The notes beneath the pieces are model-generated. The model had not been told where the DNA came from. It searched no databases and was given only the letters and a program-made list of their open reading frames with translations. A DNA stretch of 64,000 nucleotides from Puffinus mauretanicus (Eukaryota > Chordata > Aves > Procellariiformes > Procellariidae), in the NCBI GenBank assembly GCA_023333565.1, contig JAJKFH010003075.1, positions 857,501-921,500 of the forward strand. Direction: 5' to 3'. Both the position numbers and the translations under genes were made by a program. This document shows, piece by piece, positions 22,741-35,144 of this stretch (positions are counted from its first letter, which is position 1; every line of letters starts with the position of its first letter).

Positions 22741-24589
22741 GACTGTGATCCCTCCTGGATTTAAGTTTTCATTCAGTTCCAAGGGGATGGTTATTTTACT
22801 TCAGCCTTTGGTTTACTTTTGCCCGAGACCCTTAACATTTGGAGAATCAACGGGGTTAATTTTCAGGGAGAAGAGTTTGGAAGCGTGTAAAAGCCTGTCT
22901 TAGCAAGTTAGGGCATTATGTTTAAAAATGCTTCGTCAGATTTATTGCTTGCTGCAAAGTGGCATTTTGTCTTAGTGAGACTAATGTCATGGCACAATAC
23001 TACAGACAATGAAGTTTATATTATGTTTATACTGCTAAAGGTCTGAACTCTGTGGAGTCACTTCATAAGCTTCGAGCTTTTTTTTTTTGTTTTATATACT
23101 TTTTAACCAATAACTAGATTTTGTTTCATACTTCAGAAAACTACAACATCTATTTTAGGTACTCACTCCAAGAAGTGATACCCAAAAAAGCAAAACCTAT
23201 TCTTCATGCTTTCCTTACAGAAACGATAAATACCCTGCACCAGTAATCAACGTGCCAGGTTGTTTCTCTAAATTGCAGCAAGGGACGTTTGCACAAATCA
23301 AATACCGTTCTTGCAGGGTGAGGCCAGTAGTTCATGCACAATATTTTATCAACCACACTAATTTTGGAATATGGTCAGCTTATTAAAGCGGAAGCATTTC
23401 ACTCTCCATAGAGTAAAAATGAAACCTTCGGCGTCCTATGTTGCCATGTCTCGGTCTTACTTTAAGTGGCATTAGTCCCTAAATTTATTCTTTTCTTAGT
23501 CCATTCTGCCCCCAAAAATCCCCTTTCCGGTATACAAAGTTTTCTGTCTGTATTCGACATCTGTCCTGAAAAGCACTTTTTGAATGATCTTAGATATAGT
23601 AGAAGAAAGCGTCTTCACCTCACAGTGCTGAGGCAAAGGAAAAAAAACCAAACTTGTTTGTAGCTGTAAAATATAATTAGTCTTTTTTCCTAATCAGAAG
23701 AATAAAAATTACATTTTCATAAAAATTGCAGTGTCCTCTTGGCTACGTAGGGTTCAGATAGCCAAATTGGATTTTTAAAATTACAGTAAATGCAGCTTTA
23801 AAAAAAAAAAAATTATTTGAGCGATGTGCTGCACTTGTCTTCTGAAGCTGGAGCTAGTCTTGACCAAAATCTGAGCTACAGTGTAAAGTCCATGATGGAT
23901 CTGGGTTCGCCTGAATGCTATACCACGATATGTCAGCAGACGGAAAGAAAGCTAGCTGCTAGTTCTCGTGCTTTCTTCAGTGGCTCTCCTTTTCTCACGT
24001 TTTCAGAAAGGTATCGTCTCCAGAAGTTTGGGGGAAGGTTGAATATGCTATGGCACTCTGTATTTGTCATTTTCTCTGTCGTCTTTTGTACAGATGCAGT
24101 AAGAATTTATTGTTATCGTCAATAGTGTTTTCCCCTACATAATTCAATCTGAATCTAGAGGAAGTTCCTAATTAGCTGCAAATTATATTTAGACCATCGA
24201 GGATATTGGTATCTTATTTCTTTATTTTAAAATTACATTTTGACTTTGGAGAGTGAAAGTTTACCCATGTGACTAAAGAGCTGACCTGATCATTGCAATT
24301 TCACTTCATTTACAAATACTGCTGATAGACAGAAATGTATGAAAGCAATTATTGTTAGCAGAAAGCCTTAAAAACCTGCTGACTTCAAATTAAACAGCAC
24401 AATCCTACGATTCCCTGTCATTCTTTTCAAGCACTGGCAGTATCTGTGGAGTATAGGCAATGCAGACAATAGCATGGGATGAAGTGCCAACATTTTCACT
24501 ATGCATTAAAAGCAAAACAAATCTTCTTGATCTTAGACTCTCTGAGAGTACCTAATACTGTACGTATCCTTTCAGTAGACAGGATGTGT

Positions 24590-24680
24590 ATTTTTCTTTC
24601 TTTTCTTCCGTTTTCTTTTGTTTCCTTTTTTTTTGTTTGTTTGGGTTTTTTTGTTTTGTTTTGTTTTGTTGTGTGTGTGC
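24590..24680 (+). repeat. U/pyrimidine-rich tract in the PROX1 3' UTR
   Basis: A run made almost only of T with C and G interruptions, ending in TTTTG repeats. In the mRNA it would be a U-rich tract suited to pyrimidine-tract or ELAV-type RNA-binding proteins, or it may just be a simple repeat. Confidence 0.75.
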
Positions 24681-24966
24681 ATGATTTGGTAAACATTACA
24701 CTTCATAAAGATGTAACTCCAATGAACTCTGAGTAAGAAAGGATGAAAATTGTGTTCATGCACTTTTTTGATTTATGGGAAGAAGTGGCATAAAATGCTC
24801 AAGTTTTAATACAGTAAGTTCATCATTGGCATACCATCAGATACAAAATATAACACTGCATTGTCACCTTGGACATAAGAAAGCAAAGCCATACTTTAGT
24901 CATACTATGTGGACATACTACTAGCTACCATCTCAATCTGTGATTTTACCGTTACTTTTATTATGT

Positions 24967-25008
24967 TTATTATTATTATTATTAATATTAATATTATTAT
25001 TATTATTT
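24967..25008 (+). repeat. (TTA)n microsatellite in the PROX1 3' UTR
   Basis: About 14 imperfect TTA/TAT units, likely variable in length between individuals. It lies within the inferred 3' UTR. Confidence 0.92.
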
Positions 25009-25073
25009 GGCTGCAATGTGATTCACATAATCTAAATAAGTGAAACTGTGTACTCAACACTTGATGTTGTTGC

Positions 25074-25092
25074 ATTTATTTATTTATTTATA
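25074..25092 (+). promoter_or_regulatory. AU-rich element with four overlapping ATTTA pentamers
   Basis: ATTTA repeats with a 4-base step at 25074, 25078, 25082 and 25086, so the mRNA carries the UUAUUUAUU nonamer of a destabilising AU-rich element. By sequence alone it could also be a (TTTA)n microsatellite. Confidence 0.6.
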
Positions 25093-25919
25093 AGTAGCAT
25101 AATCTCAATAGTAAATGAGGCATAGGAATTAAGAGTAGAAATTTCATCTTAAAAGCAAAATAAACTCCTCCGTCTGAAAAAGGAATAAACGATAATTTGA
25201 TCATTTCAGTGATGTGATTTTTCTGCATTTTATAGCCATATTGCCTTTGTGCCTCCCAGTACACCTAAAATTATAAATACATGGCATAGCTCCTACTAAA
25301 TTTTAAGCAGAAAGCAGTTTCTTTCAAATGGTCTCAATATTATTTCACTAAAAATGGCTAAAAGGCAGGAGGCTACTTTTATTGTAATGAAAAGTTTACA
25401 TAGGGAAAGAATTTCAAAATCCATGTAGAAACCCCATGTTGCCATTCATTTACTGCTAATTCAGATTTATTTCTGCATATAAACTTGAGGTTATAGTCTG
25501 TGCCTAGACCTTAAATGCACCAGCGGAAGGATAAAAAAAAATCCTTCAAAATACCAGTTTTTCCCCCACAAGTACAATTGTTCTTGTGCCTTCTGTGGCT
25601 TACAATTTTCATCTTTTAAACTTTATTTTTCAATTACTACAGCTGCAATAAACACTGATTTTTTTTTTCCTGGCTGTTTGACATAATGTTGATAGCTATG
25701 CATATTTTGTGTCTTTTTAAAAATTAAAAAAAAAAAAAACAAAGCAGGAGAATACGTTTTTGAAGAAGAGAATTTTTAGAACAGTTTGATAACGCAAATT
25801 ATTTTTTCTCAATTGTTTGAGCAGCATTCAAGTTTTGAAAATTCTTGTAGAAGCCAATTTTTTGTAACTGTGGTGCAAATCTTGTGTTTTCTTAGCCTGA
25901 TGAAAAGTAGTATAGAAGC

Positions 25920-26030
25920 AATATTTCATACGTGACATACGTGCATATACATATACATATGTAGTCACACACACGAAGACAAAATGTGTGGGTGTATGTA
26001 TGTATATATACACAGAAACACACACACACA
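25920..26030 (+). repeat. mixed TA/CA/TATG simple repeat
   Basis: Short runs of ACATAT, GTATGTATGTAT and CACACACACA lie close together in the 3' UTR. Low-complexity sequence with no coding signal. Confidence 0.85.
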
Positions 26031-26724
26031 AAATATGCGTATGAAGTGAAAAGCTTACCTTTTTCCTATCTAGATTAAGAACCTATTTTAGACATTTGTT
26101 ATGTTTTGTGAAAAGAATGTTCTATTTGAAACTACAAAACATTTAATTCTTACTGTATCTCTGGTTGTTTAATGGGAACGTTTCACATTTAATGGTAAAC
26201 ACGTGGAAGATGTTAGAATGTAGTAATTATTTAAGAAAGTGTTCACCCATGTATTCCTGAGGTTTGCTTTGTGCCTCTGAGTATTATTTAATTAAAGTGT
26301 TTTAAGTTTGCAGAATCTTTGTTACTGTACCAGGTATGTGGGTGAACATTGAAAATCGAGGGGAACTTTTATAAAGCAATGTAAATATTCAACCTTATGG
26401 CTGTTCTTGCATAAAGACATAAGATTTTAATAACTACATTCTGAAAACATCTGTTGAATTTATAAGAAACGCTACAGTAACTGTATAGATAGTTGAAAGC
26501 ATTCTTGAAAATCCAGCTCTCTACTTTTAAAAGTTAAGTCTCTTTCATCAGATGTCAAGGGAATGGGTAATACAGTTTCTGTAAAATTGCAGAATTTTTT
26601 TCTATGTATATGAAGTCAGTTAATAGAAAAATGTTTTTTTTCCACAGGTTAATATTAATTAAGAAATAAAGGTGAAGATTTTGTGGCTTTAAAGATAGGA
26701 TTTTCACCAGCAGCATTGAAAGAT

Positions 26725-26768
26725 TATACATATATATATATACAGAAAGATATATATATATATATATT
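26725..26768 (+). repeat. (TA)n microsatellite in the PROX1 3' UTR
   Basis: Two TA-dinucleotide runs separated by CAGAAAGA. It is prone to length change and to forming hairpins in RNA. Confidence 0.92.
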
Positions 26769-27592
26769 AAAAATGGAAAGTGGTTTACAAAACCCCCAAA
26801 ATGAGCACTGTACATGAGAAGTGAAAGCAAAAACTATATTTGCCATGTGTATTATATAGCAATCATTGGTGTTAATAGTGCAAATGTTTCCTTCTGGTAA
26901 CAACTATGTGTTTGAAAATTCCAATACGCATTGTTTTCAAAAAGCTCCCCTTAAGGAATGTAACTGGTTTATATGAGTAAGCAGTTACTGTATTGCACTT
27001 AAATGTTCTGTTGAAGGAAATGCAATTTTGTTTTCTGTAGAACTGTTGGTTGTAAACCATCTATAAACTGAAGCTAAAAATGCTCATATTTAGAGCTGGG
27101 ATGAAAACTGGTATTTAACCTTTGTATCTTCTTAGGAATATCCTTTTTAGTGTATGAAAGGTGGTGGCACTATGACTTTATTTAGTCTTTTCATCTGAGC
27201 CACAGTCACCTCTCTCCCGAAGCAGCCACCTTCCGAATGCACAAATATACTGGGATATGTAGAAACAAATCTAGAAGAAACAGCGAGCTTACATTTTTCT
27301 CTAAAATCCATCCTTTCTGCATTAATTGTACCACTCAAGTGAGACATTAGACAAACACAATAACCATCTCATTACCATATAACGTGTAAGAGTCGGAAAC
27401 TAAAAAAGAAGGAAAAGAAAAAAAGCCTCTTTAGGTTGGTTTTAATGCTGCCCAGAAGAGTCAAAGGTTAAGGTTTAAACTGATATTGTCCCAGCCATTA
27501 CTCATATGTATATAGTTACAAAAGTGACAAAACACTGCCTTTATATTATTTAGCAATATGTTGTAAATAGCATTATTAAGCTCTTTTTTTGT

Positions 27593-27598
27593 AATAAA
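27593..27598 (+). terminator. possible alternative poly(A) signal
   Basis: AATAAA after a T-run, about 520 bases before the likely main signal. Weaker candidates with the same hexamer lie near 25159, 25182, 25646 and 26662. Any of them could give shorter PROX1 3' UTR forms; use is not shown by sequence alone. Confidence 0.35.
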
Positions 27599-28077
27599 GA
27601 CCCTTTAATTTGAAGATAGTACAATAACTGAACTGATAAAGTCAATTTTTGATTTTTTTTTATTTTATTTTTTAGCTAGAGGCAATTTCAACTGTGGATT
27701 TTTTTGTTGTTGTCTATTGTTCTGAAGACTTTGCATAATTTATTGGTTTAATTTATCCTAATTTATTTGATGAAGGTGTACAATTTTGTATTACCAAGGA
27801 TGTACTGTAATATTAATTGATGACAAGATAAAACAATAAGACTCCCCTGTCCGTTTGGAAAAAAAGGTGCAGTAGACAATTGATTGAAAAAAGTTACAAT
27901 TCTAGCTTGGCAGCTACTAAATTTAAGATAAACACAGGAAAAATGTTTGGGGGGGGTGGATTTTATTTTGTGTGTTTAAAGCTTTTGTATACTCTCCAGA
28001 CTTTTACCTTTTTGCTTTGTACCACTTAAAGGATACAGTAGTTCAATTGCCTTGTGTGCCTTCCATCTTCTCTAAAC

Positions 28078-28085
28078 TGAATGTA
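28078..28085 (+). promoter_or_regulatory. miR-181 family 8-mer seed site, distal
   Basis: A second TGAATGTA, 29 bases before the probable poly(A) signal. Sites near the end of a long 3' UTR tend to be effective, so this copy is the stronger functional candidate of the two. It would be lost in transcripts ending at an earlier signal. Confidence 0.5.
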
Positions 28086-28113
28086 TGTGCAGTATATATG
28101 CAAGCTTGTGCAA

Positions 28114-28119
28114 AATAAA
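28114..28119 (+). terminator. PROX1: probable main PROX1 poly(A) signal
   Basis: AATAAA sits inside CAAAATAAAATATAAATTAC and is followed at 28145-28180 by T/GT-rich sequence (TTGTTTATATTTATT, then TTTATGTTGCC) as expected downstream of a cleavage site. The distance from the stop is 5.5 kb, in line with mammalian PROX1. After it the character of the DNA changes, with an old CR1 fragment beginning some 350 bases on. Confidence 0.7.
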
Positions 28120-28489
28120 ATATAAATTACAAGCTCATTGCCATTGTTTATATTTATTTCCAAAAGTTTATGTTGCCCCATCTCAAGAGGTGAACCACTG
28201 AACCTCTCTGCTGCGGCCAGGCTGTGCCTAACACTGTAGTCCTCTGAAGGTTTTCTTTCCCCCTTAGTTCAAATTATTTATTAATGAAACTGCCAGCCCT
28301 CTTGCAAAATGGATATAATGATTTATCTAATCCGGTGTCCTACCTCCAGCACCGGTTAAGATAATGAATGTTATTTTGCAATAGTCTCTCAGACAAGGAA
28401 TAACTCCCTGCAAGAGACATGTTATGTCTGAGGCATAGACAGCCCTTTAAATTAAATGTAGCCAACGTGAGCTAGAAAGTACTTTTATT

Positions 28490-28730
28490 TATGATGGTTA
28501 ATCATTTTCTGGATATACCTGCCATGCTGGTGTCCTGCAACAAGGAGTTCCACAAGTCGGATGAATTTAGAATAATGGTTGTTTTGATGTGGTTCACATT
28601 TGTTACTGCTACCAATTTGCCCTTGTTTATGGTAGTGTCCAGATACGATTCTCTATTCTTTTTATTACAATCTATCACTCTTTCTTGGATCACTTCCTTT
28701 TCAAGCTGTACAATCATTAGCATTATATAT
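28490..28730 (-). mobile_element. CR1 LINE fragment, old, antisense
   Basis: Read on the minus strand, the stretch contains AGCTTGAAAAGGAAGTGAT near its start and TGTGGAACTCCTTGTTGCAG near its end. These fit CR1 3' region landmarks (AGCTTGGAAAAGAG..., GTGGAACTCATTGCCACAGG). It is strongly diverged, so it is an old copy, and no reverse transcriptase frame remains. The match is from memory of the CR1 consensus. Confidence 0.6.
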
Positions 28731-31700
28731 AACTAATCTGTTCTGACAAATTTCCTCAAAATGCAAGTCCCATTTGTCCATTGTTTTCCTCTAGACCTTC
28801 GCTATTTCTGCTGTTTCATGTGTATCTTAAAATTTTGAGGTTGAGTGAACCTTTGATTTACGTTATTGTCTGCGTTTCAGATATGAATGGTCTCTTTTTG
28901 GCTTAGAATTGGTGCAGATGGCAGTAAGATGGTAGCTTATTTGGATCACAAAATTGTGCAAGTATTTTCTGATTTTGAAGAAGGAGCATGTTAAAAATGT
29001 GTTTTCATCTGAGGTCACTTATTTTCAAAATCTTCCTTGACTCAGCCTCAAGACACTGTAGAGCTGAGCTGGAGCCTGAATCCAGCTTTAGCTACATGGT
29101 AACAACCAAATAAATACTTCATATCTGCAACAGCAATTAAAACTCCGTGTCTTTTTATACAACTGGAGTTGCATTTGTTGGGCCACATCAACACCAGGTG
29201 TAGAGGAGGTCTGTGGAAGGTCATGAAGTCGCATCTGTAACTAGTAGTCATTTTAGGTGTGAGATCTCTGTTTTTACTGCAAACAAATTGCCTCTCCTAG
29301 TTCACGTCTATCCATATTACCAAACCAACATACTAGAAGCATTTTCAGGTCAAAATACCTGACATTCAGGTCATTTCTTAAGGAACTGGCTGCCCCACAG
29401 CACTTACTAATTGTCCATGTATTCAGGAGGTGGCTAAGACCATGGCATGGTGAGCAGGGCAGACTGCAGTGTCTGAAATGAGGAGCGTGTCAAGGTCCCT
29501 GGCTCATCCACTCCAGAAAGCCTCCAGCCTTGAGGAGGTCCTCTGCCAATCTTGGTTCAGAGCAAGCACAGGCATCCCAGGAGGGAGCTGCTGGAAAACC
29601 ATGAAAATGCTTTCCTCGTCAGAGGGAAGCCAAAGAGAGGGTGAGGAGACTAAAACCAGGCAGCTGGTTAAGCACATCCTAGCAAAGGCTTACAAAGGCA
29701 GCTACAGATTACATGGGAGGGCTCATTTTTGTGTTAGCTATCAAGACTTGACTAGATGAAGGAGATGGAGATCATCTTCAGGTGCCCAGTTAATGGACCA
29801 AAGGATACGAGCTGCATGGGTAATTGCTAGCTCACTCTGTCCCCAATCAGTTTTTCTCTCAAATATACTACTTCTATGAAATACAAGACACTATTTGCCA
29901 TTTTACCCTGCAGTGGAAAGCACACAGATCTCTAAATAAGAAATCCTAGCTATTGGCATCTCAGAATACTGCAGGAGTTCAGTGCTAGACTGGAACTTGG
30001 CAAGTAGTCCCTGTCATTGCAGAGGGCCAAATCAACTTTCCCAGGCTTCAAGCATCCTGAAATGATCCAAATTCTGCAGATCTGGCCATCTGTGCTTGGA
30101 AATCCTCAGTTCCCCTAATACCTGGAATTTTTACAATAAGGAAGATACTACGTTCTAGCTTAAAAATCATCAGGAAGACATGAATTGTCCCTGACCAAGG
30201 CAAACAGAGCAATTTTATGTCACTGAAACCATCACTAGGAGCTGGGGTCTCTTACATATCATATTACTGAGAAGCCGAATGTAGAAGACTGCATTTTGTG
30301 ATTTCAGAGCCTGAAGGAGTTAATTGCTCTCGTTTTCTTGGTCTGTACCCTTATTTATGCCCAGTCTAGGTTGTGCCAACACAATTTCTATGGAGATGAT
30401 CCCTTCTGATCCAGTCTTCCCTCTTTGTTAGGAGGGAAAGGGAACTGACGGGTGAGTTGCAGCATACGACTGACTGCATTTAGGAAATAACGGCAAACAA
30501 GTCCGTCACTCTCTGCAATGGGTTACAGTGTTTCCCCAAACAGTCTAATTCAGTTTTAAAATATGGCACTGTGTTTACTTTAAGAACACAAAATGGAAAA
30601 TAAATTAAATCTTTGCTAAAGCTTATTGTTGAACGGGGATGGAGGGCTCCCGTTGTGGTGGCAGAACTGCGAGATAAAAAGTGGTGGGGGGGTGGGAGGC
30701 TTGTTTCCCTGCGTGGTCCAAGTCTGTGGCCCTCTGGGCGCGTTGCAAGGCCTGCCTGTTCGCCCGGTTTTTCAGGGGTCAGGGGCATTTGGAGAAGCTG
30801 CCTATTAAAGCCTGATTGATTGGTGGGTGCAGAAAATCCATCACTTGCTACAATGCTTATTTTTGTGTACGGTTTATTAGTATCACTAGCATACATGTAC
30901 CTCAAAGACGTGAAAGCGGTATATTATTTACATATTACATTTTTTTTAGACACTCGAATTCTTGTTGGCTTAGGTTAGCCTGGCTCTTTCCAGAGCTGCA
31001 GAGCAGAGTGAGACACCGACTCTCGTGCAGTGAAAGGACCCCCCCACCTCGCTCTGCCCAGAGTCTGGGAGGCTGTGATTGCGTTTTCATGAATAAATCC
31101 TAGGCGAGTGAATAGTGGTACTTTCCCGTTTATTTGGGAATCAGTGTGAAAAAACAAACAAACAAACAAGCTATTTGCTTCACAACAAAACACATGAAAA
31201 TGAACTGCTGTTCGTACTCAAAGGCAGTTAATTGCATGCACAGTTTAATTTTATTCTTTAAAATTAGACTTAAGGTTGAGTCTCTAGTAGGCAAAGGAAA
31301 GGAAAAAAAAGAGAGGAAGATGGCACAGATAGCTAAAGAAATACTACCGGCTCCAATGTAAATATGTTTGCAGTTTGCAAGAGACCTGCCAGTCAAGCAG
31401 CTGTGGGAGGTAACAGGGGAGAACGTGTGAGAAGAAAAAGTCTTGTGGCAACAGTGGCCAGTTTCATTATGGCCACTGCCAGACTGTGAAACAACTCTGG
31501 GGGCTTGAAATCCTATTGCCTATTAAAACTGGGCATGACAGCTCTTTTTTATGCTTCACCAACCAGAGATGGAACTGTGTCCTAGGGGAAATAAGGAAAA
31601 ATATTTATTACAAGTGTTTAACACCTTTTAGTACAAAACAACCCTAATATGCAGCACTCAAGGATAATTCATGCCAGCACATGTAAAACCAAGGGGAATC

Positions 31701-32324
31701 GCTTATCAGCTCAATAATTTGGTCAGAGCTTTTAAAGGAAGAGATGATGCTCCAGTCAAAACCCTGAGCCCAGATTTCTCTGAAGTGGAGGTACTTTAGA
31801 TTTTTTTTTATATTTTTTTTGCAATTTCTCAGTAATCGACACAAGGCTCTGACAGCACACCCATCCCAGGGACTGCATGGCTGCCTGACTTGGGCTGAAG
31901 AGCGGCCGTTCGGACTGGAGACTTACCTGCCCCTCATGCATGGCAATAGTTTTTGGCATATTTAAGAAAGCTGCAGGACAGTTAAGGGTGGATCTCGAAC
32001 AGCCCACGAGGCTGAGGTTTAAACTGCTTTAAAGGCTTATTTGAAAAACGTGCACCCTGAGCTCGCCTCAGATTGCAAACACCCTGGAAGTCTAAGGACG
32101 CTCAGGTCAACGGGTGTATTTCAAATCTTTCCTAATAAAATGTGTGTGTTTAGAAGAGGCAAAATAGAAAATGAAATTCACCGCTTTCTTACACAAACCT
32201 AAGTGTTATGACTTCCCAGCTTTTGGTGAAACCTAGAGCTTAGGAGGGGAGCTTCACCACACATTGAGTGCCAGAGGGAAAAACCTCCAGCACTTTCAAA
32301 AGACCGAGCTCAAAGCTTTTCACG

Positions 32325-33300
32325 CCGCCGGCTGCGTGTCCCCATTTTATAGACAGTGAAACAGAGACGTGGGACGGCGACGCCTCCTCCCCGGGACCCC
32401 CCGCCTGCCCACTGCACAGCCAGGAACAGGGCCTGGTCCTCCAGCCCCCCGCTGGGCACCGGGCCGCTGCCAGCCCTCTGCGTTACTCATTAACGCTCGC
32501 CGTTACTCGTTAACAGCCCGAGCAAGGGCTTCCTGCGCAGCCCTCGCAAAGCCCCCGGTTTATATTGTGCAATTGAAACGCTGCTGCCGTTCCTATTTCC
32601 TAGCAGAAACCTTGCTTTCTGGCATCCTTTTGCATCCTTGCGAGTGACCAGAGACGGTATTTTAAAATACTGTTTACCTGGCCATTTGCTTTCTCAGAAC
32701 CTGGGGGGAACTACAGAGAATTGGAAAAGCCCGTCCATGGCGAGGATTTCCCCTTGCCCACAAGCCCGGTTGCTGCCTCCTTGGTGCTGGTGCACACCGT
32801 CATGAAGGGCCTGCTGCTTAAATGGCGTTTCTGCCCTTCCAGAAATTGCCAGAGTATTCGGCAGACCTTCACCAGGGCCACGGCCGGCTGCCGGCTGTGG
32901 CACGGGGAGGTGCAGGGCGGCCATCCTGGCTGCTGGCGGGGGCCGCGCTGGGAGAAGAGCAGGTCTGGGGCTGCCGTGGTGGGGCAAGGGGAGAAACCTG
33001 GCCCTGCCAGGAACGACCCCGTGCAAAGGGCCGGGCGGACAGGCTCTGCCCGAGGCCACATAAGCTGCTCCTTATTCTGGGCAAAGGCACCAGTGGGGCC
33101 TGGGGGGTGCCGGAGGACAGCAGCGGCAGCAAGGGTTTGGGACCCCAATGCAGCCGAAACCTTCTCAGCAGTGGGGTGAAGCCGGTGCCCAGCGGTGGGT
33201 ATCCCTGCCCTCCGCGCAGCTCCTTCCCGGTATTCCCAAATTTCAGCACCATTCTCATGTCTCTTTGGGGGAGAGAAATGCAAGGGAGGTGACTGTGGTT
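32325..33300. promoter_or_regulatory. CpG-rich block (CpG-island-like) with HNF1-like doublet
   Basis: G+C and CG dinucleotides rise sharply against AT-rich flanks. Open frames overlap on both strands here (for example 32711-33316 on minus and 32721-33179 on plus), as GC-rich DNA tends to give; none resembles a known protein. At 32482-32494 and 32502-32514 there are two HNF1-like palindromes. I see no TATA box or clear first exon, so it may be a distal enhancer or an unrecognised promoter. On the minus strand, 32335-32372 also resembles the TATAAAATGGGG core of MIR/L2-like repeats. Confidence 0.4.
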
Positions 33301-33629
33301 TTGACACAGTAAACATGGCAGCAGCCCCAGCAGATAGGCACGTATGTCGACCCCAGCAAAAGACCTGTACAACTACCCTGTGATTCTCGATATAGTGTTA
33401 TATCACATGCAAAATTCAGGATTTGTCCAAAATGTGGTACTCTTCATTGTTTTTTTAATAGATAACATCAGCAATATATAATAATTATTACTGCTATTAT
33501 TAACCTTAAGGAACTTTGTTCTTCTGTAAATATAAATGAAGTGTATTTATCCTTAATCTGATTTCAAATGACCTAAAAAGAGGATCAAAAACGTGCAAGA
33601 TAACTATACAACAGGGGAGAAAACGGAGA

Positions 33630-33650
33630 GGGGGTGGGGGTAAGGGGGGG
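33630..33650 (+). repeat. G-quadruplex motif
   Basis: Runs of five, five and seven G separated by T and TAA. The seven-G run can serve as two tracts, so the stretch meets the four-tract rule. Confidence 0.7.
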
Positions 33651-35144
33651 CGGCAGTGAGGGTGTTGACTGCAAAAGAAAGAAAATTATCCCAATTCTAG
33701 CACTGCTGGAAAAACGTGAAAGTTATTGCCGCACAAAGAACCTCTTGAACTGCTCTGCCTTCCAAAATTTCTACTGCACTCTCTGCAGTTACTTGTGTAT
33801 GGCAGAAGCAGCATCTTTGTATTATATGAACAGTCTGCTTCATAATCAAATACCATCTGTCGCTACATCTGAACTTGTTTTCAACATCTGTGCGTTCTGG
33901 TCTTAACAAAGCTTTAAAAACTAATTCAAAAACTTTCACAGATCACTGACTAAATATGTACATTTACCATCTTTCATATTGGTTTAAAATATTTCTTCTA
34001 TAGCTGCATCCCCTTGGCTGGGAATAGTTAAGATGTATACACTGAGTTGCTTTATTAAGCTTATTTTCTAATGGCCTTGGGTAGCCAAGTGCAAAAGAGG
34101 GACACTTGCTCAGGCACCGAGAGGACCCATCATATTCTTTCTTGGTGCCAATACAGTCCCTTTCTGCCAATGAGAAACCTGAAAGTTGATCAGCTACCAT
34201 ACCCCAATTACTCAAAATGACACTACAGATAAAACTGCAACCAAGGGGAGAATCAACTGTATGGCTTATATGCTGCTAAAGTGTGTCTGAACAAATGGTG
34301 AAGTAAAATCATGAGAGCCCTCAGGAGGATAAGTACGTTGTTACTTTGCACATGCTTCAGAAATGTGAAGTACATCTTTACAGAACTTTTGGCCAACCCC
34401 CTGGCAGATGTTGACCAGTTTTGCTTATGTATACATCAGTTGCAGAACACTAAAACAGAGATTGGAAATTTTAATTTAGTCAAGGCAGTTGGGCTAAAAT
34501 GATGGCTTTTGTTGAAACCATTAAATAGAGCTGCCTAATGAAGTACAGTACAGCACTGGCAAACCGAGCCCTGATGAGATGCAGCAGCTTCCAAACTGCA
34601 GCCCTGCAAAGGGGAAGAAGGAAGCTTGCAAGTCTTTAACTAAAGTGGAATGGCGACAGCCCTTGTAAAGCTGCGTTTGATTTTGTGTTTGAGGGCAGAC
34701 GCACTTGTACATTATCGCCCTGACATTTTAACCATTAGTTGGAAATGTGCCGTTGCAGTTCCTGCCATATATTTCTCAATCCTATTTGTTAGAAAGTGAG
34801 CTAATAGACAGTGTGATGAAGTGATCATAAATTCACTTTCAAAGGGCATTTGGGTTCAGAGCCTAAAGATTGAATATGGCAAATTCTTAGGCACATGGAA
34901 GAAGGTGGGGGCCAGGAGGGTCATTCTCACTGATGGGTTCAGTGATTGATTCCACTACAGAACCATATTTGCCCTTTACTTGGCTGTTTAACACAGAATA
35001 GCTATAATAGGTTCCCGATCCATTATTCCTCTTCCTCCTAGGGTCACTATGAAGTTGAAAGAAAATATAACCTTGGCTGTGATAAAATAAACTTTAACAT
35101 TATCAGGTGTTTGGAAATTGGAAGGTGTCTGCTTTATATAGGAT

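Larger units (their letters stand above)
22616..28140 (+). other. PROX1: PROX1 3' untranslated region (about 5.5 kb)
   Basis: This AT-rich, CpG-poor stretch runs from the stop codon to the probable cleavage site after the poly(A) signal at 28114. Its length fits the long 3' UTR I recall for mammalian PROX1 mRNA. It holds a 21-bp hairpin at 22692-22740, two miR-181-type seed sites, several AATAAA motifs, AU-rich pentamers, a U-rich tract at 24590-24680, and TTA, TA and CA/TG simple repeats. Open frames in it are short and unrecognised. The end point is inferred from the signal and has not been seen in RNA. Confidence 0.8.

Noticed and set aside
32711..33316. 201-codon minus-strand frame, the longest in the window
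   Set aside because: Overlapping long frames on both strands cover the same GC-rich block, the residues are low-complexity and unrecognised, and no promoter or splice pattern supports it.
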